A stretch of DNA of 64,000 nt from Anisodus tanguticus (lineage: Eukaryota; Streptophyta; Magnoliopsida; Solanales; Solanaceae), in the NCBI GenBank assembly GCA_034509755.1, contig CM067552.1, forward strand, positions 11,627,001 through 11,691,000, written 5' to 3'. Below the pieces are notes generated by a model. That model ran no database searches. It was not told the origin of the DNA and worked only from the letters and a program-made list of their open reading frames with translations. Each line of letters begins with the position of its first letter. The first letter of the stretch is position 1. Positions 56,044-64,000 of this stretch are shown in pieces. Position numbers and translations under genes: made by a program.

Positions 56044-57200
56044 TAATGTTTGACATTTTTTAAAATATAATGTTACACAATGGCTATTACACTGTTTCTA
56101 ATGTTATTTTCCTTGTTCTCTTTTTCCTCCTTAATTTTGTGTTGTGAACATGCATGAATGTGATTACGTACCATCAAGATTAAGCAGGAAATGTATTATA
56201 TTGTTCTTCCGTTGGAATTATGAAATATTATACATGGTAAACCCTCCTCCGTAAGAGAATTATCTGTAAGATTTATTTTCTCTTGTGATACGACCTTTTT
56301 GATTCATAAAAGATTTCTTTGGACTCAATCCACAGAAAAGTAAAACTTGATGATAAATTCTCTCCAAAAGGAAATAAAAAAAGGGGGGAAAACAGAAAGA
56401 AGAAGAGAAAAGGTTGCTAAAAAATTATAGTCTCTCCGTTGCTTAAAGTAAGGATGTAAATATGTTGGTTTGACTCGATTTTTTAATTTATCAAATAAAA
56501 TTAATTATATTAATTTTTAAATTTATAACCCAAATCAAATTAATAAGAGTCGGTTTTTTCGATCTCAATTGTTTTTGATTTTTCGGTCTTTTTTCGGATT
56601 CTTTTCCCAGTAAAGTCCACAACACTAAATATATAATTAATGCTTCCAAAAAAAAATTTTGTCCTAGTAAGGTACAATAATTATATGGAACTTCCGAGAA
56701 AAATAAAAAAATGTGAAATAAGTCATAATATTATGCTAAACTATAGTGTCACCAACAATAAAGATAATGAAAATCCATAAAACAAGTAGTATTAATAAGA
56801 GATAATGAAAATGAACATGGTTTGAGCTTTACTTGAGTTATAGATGCGCGTATGGGTTATAGATCCATATATAAAGACTTATTATACCATCAAAAATTAT
56901 AAGTTCAAACTTGAAGTAATATGTTAAGAAACATGAATTATGAAAAGGTTTAGAAAATACTCACAAATTATATAAATATAATGTTGGTTTGATTTGGTTT
57001 GATTTTGATTTAACTTTTTTTCTTAGTTAAAATCAAATCAAATCAATTATGGTTAGATTTGTTTTTGAATACCAAACCATATATTAGTCAATATTTTTCT
57101 TAAATTGGTTCAGTTTATCAATTTGATGCAGTTTGTCGGTTTCCTTATGAACCCCCTCTCTCTGAACCAATCTAAAGGCTGCATGCCTATCTAATCAATT

Positions 57201-57275
57201 CTTGATAAGAGAGGGTCATATTGCTAATCACCATATATTCTTGAGCAGAGAGGTTCATATTGCTAATCACCATAT
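57201..57275. repeat. 36-bp direct repeat, two units
   Basis: Two units, each holding CATATTGCTAATCACCATAT after a variable CTTGA...AGAG part, lie 39 bases apart. Confidence 0.9.
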
Positions 57276-57849
57276 TAATTCTTCTTTATATAATATTGTA
57301 TCTGATGTTTATTATTGTGCTCCCGTGATTAGTGCATCTCTCGTGTGTTGTCACACAAACGAGGAATCTTTAATGAGATAATTACTTTCATGTTTCCCAC
57401 TAATCACATCCATATAAAACAATAATTATTCAGTGACGATAATGCTCAACTTGTCGGTTATTACGTTTTCCATTCACTGGATTTGGATAATATACGGCTT
57501 AATTAGCAGATTTGACTTCATTAAAACGTGCTTTTTACTAGGAAACTTTTGCCAATTTGTTGTCTATATCCGTGACACGATCTTTAGAATCGAAAATTTG
57601 GAACGTTTGTAACAAAAAGAAAAAAAAAGCTAAACAAACAACACTGATGCAATTTGAATGTCTTGATTGACTTTTTCTACAAGATAATACCATTTTAACA
57701 AACTTCTGAATTAATTAGAATTTAGGAGAAGCACAAAATCTTGATCATAGTATCTTTGAATTTGAAATATTTTTTAGATTTTCGGAAAAAATTGGAGGGA
57801 GAAAGTATAGATTTAATCATCTGCCGTCTGCCGGCTCTAATTATTGGAA

Positions 57850-57890
57850 ATAATAATAATAATCATAATAATAATAATAATAACAATAAA
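57850..57890. repeat. AAT microsatellite
   Basis: An interrupted (AAT)n run of about 40 bases. A second run of the opposite sense, (ATT)n, is at 58786-58806. Confidence 0.9.
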
Positions 57891-59087
57891 TGAATAGTTA
57901 AATAAATAAAATTTAGCATAGCGTGTTGTAGGCTGCTCTGGTGGAAGAAATAAGATATTTTGCCCTGTTACAATTTGAATAGAAGAAATTTTTTAAATCT
58001 CTTATGTGTTTTTTTTTTAGATCTCTTATGAAAATCTCTTATAAAAAGATAATAAAACTAAAAAAAGTTGTACAAGGCTAAAAACCCATTTCTCCCACTC
58101 TGGTACTTCACAATCAAAGGATTCTTTTGATTAAATTTTCTAAAGCACTTCTATTAATTACAAGTCAATTAAGAATCTCCTAAGTACCGATATCATCCTT
58201 TATGTATTGAATCTTAATAAATTAGGTATGTTAATTACTTTTAAAATGTGAAAACTATGTTGGCATTTTTATTTCTACTTATTTTTATGATAATGACCTC
58301 CCTCAAGATAATCTTGAAGAAGAAATGCATAAAAAAAAGTTAAGACTAACAGAATCCGATCATTGACAGAAGTGACTTTGAGTGCATGTAACCGGACATA
58401 AGCTGCTGATAGTGATCTGAGTCCTTGTAATTGAAGCTCCCATAGTTTGAATTATACCTGAACATTTCTTGGAGAAGAGTTTTGGAAATACTTTTGAGAG
58501 GGTTTTTGACAAGTAAATGTTAAATTTGTGGGCCTAATCGACTGTGGGGTTGTAGGGGTGGCCTTTTCAAAAAGGGGTAACGTCTGTTTTTCTACTTTAA
58601 AAATAGCTTGGAGGACACCCGATTTCTACTAGATTTAGGGTTTTTCATCATCTATATATATATGACTTTTCCGCATAATTATGTATCATGTAAACATCTT
58701 TTATTGCAAATAATAAGAGTTGGTGACTGCCGTTGTTTCTTCCCCTGGAGAGTTTCTACGTAAAATTGTGTGTTCTTTCTTTTCGTTATTATTATTATTA
58801 TTATTTTAATTCTTATTATCTCATAACAGTAAAAAAGTTTTAAGTACTAGTTTTTGTTCCATTCTTTTTCTGGAAGTAGGAGCAAATAAACTCTAGAGAG
58901 AACTTTGTAGACTTCTTACGAAAAGTAGTTGGATTTTTTTAGTGAATAAAGGTGTCAAGAATCTGGTGTTGAATTTTTTGCGCAAAATGCAATTAAAAAA
59001 TTGGATAAGAATTTTCCTGTTTTGAGATCATTATTTAATTTGTACCCGTTGTTTTAAAAAATTTGCACATCTTCATACATAGATGGC

Positions 59088-59320
59088 TAAGTTAGGCTTG
59101 ACAATGTCAAACTTCAAACAAAATGTCTGAAGTTATATATGAGTGAAATTCATACATTTATATCTAAAGTTCACGCAAAAATGGTTGGAGTTCAGTCATT
59201 TTACCTGAACTTATATGATTGAATTTCAGTCATATGTGTCTAAACTTTAGTCTATACGAAGTTTTAGACATTGTATCTCAAGTTAGACTTTGTCAAAACT
59301 AACTTTAGATATCCTATGTC
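59088..59320. repeat. Weak inverted repeat, possible MITE
   Basis: TTGACAATGTCAAACTTCAA near the left and its approximate complement CAAGTTAGACTTTGTCAA near the right suggest a decayed palindromic element. AAGTT and ACTT motifs repeat inside. No target duplication is evident. Confidence 0.35.
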
Positions 59321-59914
59321 TAAAGTTGTCCCGAAATAATTCATATACAAATTATTCTTTGAAAAATAAGCACAAATTAAATGACGACATCAAAATTGCG
59401 TATGCGTGCACTTCGGTCTTTTGGGGGGTTATTTTCCACCTCCAAAAGTGTGTCAAATGTATGTTTTTAAACTTACAATGACTTACACTATTAAATTAGT
59501 TGGTGTTTCATTCTATTCGAATAACATTAACTTATTGTTGCATTTCTTTCTTTGTTTCACAGTTTTACAATTCTTATGTCCAAACGTCCATTTAATAAAA
59601 ATTAATTGAATTGAATAATAACCTATTTGTTAGCTCATTTCAATTCAAATAATTTTAACCCGCTCAAGTTCTGTGCAACCAATTCATTTGACACCCCAAT
59701 TGGATAGAGAAGTTATTTAGAGTATTGGCAAAAGGCTGATGCTTTTACTGAGTCAGAGAACTAAGATTCCTCCTAGTAAAGAACAACCTATCAGAATGCA
59801 TGATTAATACAAGCTGCATGCTGGAACTTTATTATAGTAATTAAAAAAATTAAAGAAGGGTAAGTGGAGAAATGATGAAGATTCCTTTTAGCTAATTAAG
59901 ATCATGTACATTCA

Positions 59915-60071
59915 TGTATATTCTGAATATTCACAATATATTTTGTAATTATGATAGATGTATATTTAAGGTAACTTAAGATTCTTATTGTAGTAGGAAT
60001 CAACTTCTGTACAACTATATATATTGTGATTAATGAAAGGAATCCCTAAGGGAGATTATTCCACACTTACA
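59915..60071 (+). repeat. Copia E 5' LTR
   Basis: This short LTR ends CCACACTTACA and abuts a primer site. It shares CACAATATATTTTGTAATTAT- and CCCTAAGGGAGATTA-like words with the copia C LTR at 49077-49242. The 5' boundary is uncertain between 59905 and 59915. Confidence 0.75.
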
Positions 60072-60084
60072 TGGTATCAAGAGC
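60072..60084 (+). promoter_or_regulatory. Primer binding site of copia E
   Basis: TGGTATCAAGAGC follows the LTR directly. It is the tRNA-iMet complement with one extra A. Confidence 0.75.
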
Positions 60085-60164
60085 CAAACCCTAATCCCTA
60101 CTTTTCTACTCCCAAAGCCGCCGACCACCACCCTCTCTCTTCTTCCTTCTCGGTCGACGGCCAC

Positions 60165-61240
60165 CATGTCTTCCCCCACTAATTCTGGTTCCTCCATTGG
60201 TACTTTTGACAACCCCCCACCATGCTCATAAAATTCTTTTCATCCGGCTTTCACCGTTACCAACATCAAGAATTTTATCCCTATAATTCTAGACCAAGAA
60301 GACTGTCAATAATCCATGTGGACAGAACTGTTCTATATTTATGCATGCGCGTACAATGTGCTAGACCATATTGATGACTCTGTTCCTCGTCCCACCGATA
60401 TTGCCGACTCGACATGGCGTCGCCTTGACACCATCGTCAAACAGTGGATATACGGCACCATCTCAAAAGACTTGTTGTGTACTATCATGAAAACAGGTGC
60501 TACGGCATGTGACCTTTGGGTACGGTTAGAAGAAATCTTTCAGGATAATAAAAATACTCTGGCCGTGTATTTGGAAGAGCAGTTCAACAATACGCGTCTC
60601 GAGAATTTTAACAACATGTTCGAATATTGCAAACAACTGAAATTCATAGTCGACCAACTTTCCAAAGTCGGGATATTTGTTTCAGAAACCAAGATGGTAC
60701 TTCAATTGGTTGTTGGTTTATCGAAAGGTGAATACGATACACTTGCGACGATGATTCAACAGGCCGACCCACTACCAAGTTTCACCAAGGCATGTTCACA
60801 GCTATTGTTGGAAGAAACCCACCGTGCTAAACAAGAGGAGCACAATCAAAAGGCGTTAACCGTTGACGGCATGGCACTACCAGCCACCAACACCACCTAG
60901 CCACCACCGCAAGTCCACCAGCAGCAGCAGTCCCGCGGCGGAGGGCGCGGCGGCAGAGGTCGCGGCAATAACAACAAAAGAAAGGGTCACGACAAGAGCC
61001 ACCGAAACCAGCAACCCGGCCCAACCCCTGCTCCCTACTTCCAGTGGGCTGGACAGCAACCCTAGCCCAATACCGGGAACTGGGCCTCACCTGCATGCCC
61101 TTATCCAACATCAGGGGTCCAGTTCCAGCAGGCTGCTTAGTCACCCGGTCTCTTGGGCTCCGCCCTAGCCAACAGGCAGGCCCACCAGTAGCAGCAGCAG
61201 GCCCACATAGTCTCGGTCCCTCAGCAACCGCAAGTCAACA
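60165..61240 (+). pseudogene. Copia E gag
   Basis: The start ATG is at 60165 (MSSPTNSGSSIGTFDNPPPC). A TAA follows after about 21 codons, and another stop lies before 60316. The capsid part is then open for 194 codons (60316-60900), with DIADSTWRRLDTIVKQWIYG, TGATACDLWVRLEEIFQDNK and FEYCKQLKFIVDQLSKVG. The C-terminal part is Gln/Gly/Arg-rich (QQQQSRGGGRGGRGRG, frame-shifted) and takes the place of a zinc knuckle, as in copia D. This is an Ale/Retrofit-type gag. Confidence 0.86.
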
Positions 61241-61242
61241 AC

Positions 61243-61653
61243 ATGGCCCCCACTGATTTGGGCCAGGCTTTCAACACCTTGAACCTTCAACAGCCCAATG
61301 AAAATTGGTATATGGTCACCGGAGCCATATCCCATCTCACCCGGTCATCAGGTAATTTATCTCAATTGCGTCGGTTAAAGTGTCCTCAATTTATTACTGT
61401 TGACAATGGTCACCGCATTCCAATTGAAGGTTACGATAACGCCCATACCAAACATCCCCACCCACCTTTCTCCCTAAATCATGTCCGTTACACCCCTAAC
61501 ATCATTAAAAATTTAATCTCTGTTAGAAAATTCACTCGCAATAATTCTATGTCTGTCGAATTAGACCCTTTTGGTTTTTCTGTGAAGAATCTCAATACGG
61601 GGAAAATTCTTATGCGCTTCAATAGTGTGGGAGACCTCTACCCCTTCACTTAA
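61243..61653 (+). pseudogene. Copia E protease
   Basis: The 136-codon frame has NENWYMVTGAISHLTRSSGN. The catalytic Asp of the expected MDTGA is Val, so the protease would be dead even if translated. The rest (VDNGHRIPIEGYDNAHTKHP, then NHVRYTPNIIKNLISVRKFT) is well preserved, and the frame includes the start of the pre-integrase region. Confidence 0.85.
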
Positions 61654-62089
61654 TCTTCCGCTGTCAGACCACACCACTCTATCTCCCTTGCTGCTATCTC
61701 TCCGTGAACTTGGCACAACAGACTCAGACACCCCGGAGACCCTATTTTTAATATTCTTAGGACTAAGAAGCATATTCAATGTAATAATGGGAAACTTGCC
61801 CAACATTATTTTTCTTGCCCGCTCGGCAAGCATACTCGTCTTCCATTTATGTCATCCAACAGTGTTACTTTTTCTCAATTTGATATTGTTCATGCTGATT
61901 TATGGACATTTCCGGTTGTTAGTTCCTTGGATCACAAATTCTATCTAGTATTATTAGATAATTTTTCACATTTGGTATGGATCTACCCGTTGAAATTCAA
62001 ATCTGAAGTTTTTGCCAAGTTCCTTGAATTTCAAAAATTCATTAAAATACAGTTTGATAAATCTATAAAGTCTTTCCAATGTGATAATG
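61654..62089 (+). pseudogene. Copia E integrase, truncated
   Basis: After a stop the pre-integrase region is readable in pieces. The frame 61849-62089 gives FSQFDIVHADLWTFPVVSSL (first catalytic Asp), YLVLLDNFSHLVWIYPLK and IKSFQCDN (second Asp). The chromovirus LTR begins directly after QCDN at 62090, so the rest of pol is beyond the window or lost. Confidence 0.86.
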
Positions 62090-63929
62090 TGTCACGACCC
62101 AAACCATAGGGCCGCGACGGGCACCCAGATCCCACCCGCCGGGTACCGCCATTCTTACCATGAACATCTAATCATAATTAATTACAGACTAAGCCGAAAG
62201 AAATTATGAACAACCAGGTAACCAACTTATTTATATATATGTACCAAGGCCGACAAGGCCATGCAAGACTACTACACATAGAACACATGTCTACAAGCCT
62301 CTAAGAGTGGCAACATCAAAGGTCGGGACAAGGCCCCGCCATACCCATATAGACACACAAAATTGTATCATTCGAAAATCAGACCGACACCCCGGAAAGA
62401 GAGAAGTGCTTCCAAAATCCACTGAAAACTGCAATCTATTCACATGGGCCATCGCCTTGCCTATGCGAACCTGCGGGCATGAAACGCAGCGTCTCCCAAC
62501 AAAAGAAGCGTCGGTACGACTGATGTACTGAGTATGTCAGGCATAAATAACAGCATAACAAGAATATACTGATAACTGAAACATAAACAACTGACCAACA
62601 GGAACTGCCTCTGAGGGCCCTAATACAATTGCCTACATGTTATGTACAATGCAATGTCCATATTTATTGGCCTCATCGGGCAATTTCCTCACCATGACAG
62701 CCTTTGTGGGCATCATACCATGTAATGGTTAATTATCATATGCATGATGCAAGTGCGATATATATATATATATGTCAGTGTTGTGGATCGTGTAACCCGT
62801 CCCAATATATGTTAGTGTTGCGGATCGTGCAACCCGTCCCAATAATCCATACAGGCATCACATCACATCATCACATCATTTTGGCCTCTTCGGGCTCTTT
62901 TGTGATAGTTTGTACCAGCTGCAGGTGGTGTGCGTATATAACGCCTTTCCCTTTCGCCATATCCCCTACATATATAATATTTACCATATAGTAGTGTGCA
63001 TAGCACCAGTGGTCCAGGGTAATATATGAATGCAATGCAAGTGAAAATGCATGAATGACAATAAAATACCCCGAGTGACATAATATCCTTGCACCTTTGG
63101 ATAACACTGTGAATATCAACACATCTCCCGTATGCCTCAATAAGGACTTAGAAATATATTTAGACATGTTTTCAGCATAGGAATCAATAACATGAAAATT
63201 CTTAACTACTAGGAGTGGAATAAATTATGGAGAAATATCATGGTTTTATTTTGTTACATAGAACATGCCAAAAGGAAGAAATAATTTGCGTTAACATACC
63301 TTCGTTTCGCTAACATGGAAGGAAATATTGTTATTGCACTTGTACGTTTTCCAAACCCATCGACTGAAGTGATTCTCCACTACATTCGAATGGAAATTGG
63401 GGCTGCCTCAATTTCCCGTTACTGTTTAATAGTTTTTCCTAATGAATTCTATAAGGAGAAGTTTACTAAATGAAAGGTTTAGCAAGGAAAAGAATTTGTT
63501 CAAAGTCTTTGGGGCCTAAAGGATTAAATGCCCCTCATAATTGTGCTATCCACTCAGCCAAAACTTGGCGGTGGAATTCCCTAATTAAGTGACCTGCCTC
63601 CACATACTTTATCAACCACACACATAATTAATTTCGTGATCCCAATTCACTTATGTCGTAACAACTTATAGGACCTTTATATATTCAATGTCATAATTTG
63701 TGATATGACACTAGCCCATAACCTCTTTATGCATGTGCCAAATTTATTTTTGGCTTCCGTCGTCATACTTCTTACGTCCAAAATTATTTCGGGGTTAAAT
63801 CCTTTTTACATACAATTATCTTTATTAGCATGCGTAAATATAACATAAATATTTCCCAACTCTCGGACCTATTTACACATGCCTCGCAATTTTATAAACA
63901 CTCAGCGATATAAACCGTAACTCGTTACA
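62090..63929 (-). repeat. Chromovirus D 3' LTR in copia E
   Basis: This is another copy of the LTR family seen at 38567 and 43136, from TGTCACGACCCAAACCATAG to AACTCGTTACA. It carries the family landmark near 62500-62545 (CGGTACGACTGATGTACTGA, GTATGTCAGGCAT). The bases before it are TAATG (62085-62089). The matching target copy would be outside the window. Confidence 0.85.
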
Positions 63930-64000
63930 TAGCCCAAATGCACAATCATTAAATATCATGACAGGAATTTAGAATTTACCTTAGGCTTCTCTTGAAATCT
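63930..64000 (-). mobile_element. Chromovirus D internal start (3' end)
   Basis: The last 71 bases resemble the part of element A near 40670-40740 (ACCTTAGGCTTCTCTTGAAA against ACCCTATGCTTCTCTCGGAA). About 100 bases, including the PPT, appear deleted. The element continues past the window. Confidence 0.5.

Larger units (their letters stand above)
56049..59904. other. Unassigned AT-rich region
   Basis: There is no gene, RNA gene or recognisable retroelement domain in this 3.9-kb stretch. It contains low-complexity TTTGGTTTGATTTTG-type sequence (56970-57130) that may be a decayed MITE, and a 36-bp tandem repeat at 57201-57275. It also holds AAT microsatellites and a weak inverted repeat at 59088-59320. 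This is the likeliest place for host flanking sequence, but nothing supports an exon. Confidence 0.6.

Noticed and set aside
58640..58760. Possible LTR or gene leader (TTAGGGTTTTTCATCATCTA, then GAGAGTTTCTACGTAAA)
   Set aside because: The words recall plant LTR ends, but there is no partner repeat, primer site or coding domain nearby.

Overview
This window is a plant nuclear, repeat-only segment. I find no host protein-coding gene, no rRNA or tRNA gene and no CRISPR array. It is a graveyard of LTR retrotransposons (Ty1/copia and Ty3/gypsy), one LINE, one TRIM and several MITEs, mostly broken by stops, frameshifts, deletions and later insertions. The AT-rich background, tRNA-iMet primer sites (TGGTATCAGAGC), very long gypsy LTRs that begin TGTCACGACCCAAA, and Sirevirus- and Ale-type copia elements point to an asterid dicot. 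Solanaceae is my best inference from the repeat style, but it is not proven.

Layout: 1-7148 is the 5' part of a minus-strand gypsy element whose 5.1-kb LTR carries a 1.57-kb tandem duplication. 7150-12973 is a minus-strand copia element whose reverse transcriptase has been replaced by the 3' end of a different, gypsy-like element. 13190-26390 is a foldback MITE split into three pieces. A complete but dead Sirevirus-type copia element (13239-23201, perfect 5-bp target duplication TACTT) sits in one arm, and a gypsy solo LTR (23443-26042, perfect duplication AAATA) sits at its centre. 26391-27942 is AT-rich sequence with a palindromic MITE. 27943-34645 is a heavily decayed copia element bounded by 1.3-1.5-kb LTRs. 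35250-38566 is a minus-strand L1-type LINE cut by a gypsy insertion.

38567-47340 holds chromovirus-type (Tekay/Del-like) gypsy sequences. These are a 3' LTR with an integrase-chromodomain remnant, a second copy reduced to about 0.93 kb between PPT and PBS, and a head-to-head pair of truncated 5' LTRs forming a large palindrome around 46545. 47430-49242 is the 3' half of an Ale-type copia element (+), followed by a Stowaway MITE (49781-50020). 50264-54840 is an Ale-type copia element on the minus strand; its RNase H end is fused to the PPT and LTR of a TRIM. 54962-56043 is a TRIM interrupted by a hAT-type MITE. 56049-59904 is unassigned AT-rich DNA. 59915-62089 is the 5' part of another Ale-type copia element, cut by a further chromovirus LTR (62090-63929) at the window's end.

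The most notable item is the extra open reading frame downstream of pol in the Sirevirus element (20191-21869). It sits in the envelope-like position and resembles the 'putative plant transposon protein' family. The other main items are the chimeric copia/gypsy and copia/TRIM junctions, the 1.5-kb palindrome, and a DNA word (ACAACAT/ATGTTGT) that recurs throughout the Sirevirus element. All family assignments come from reading motifs by eye; no database search was possible.
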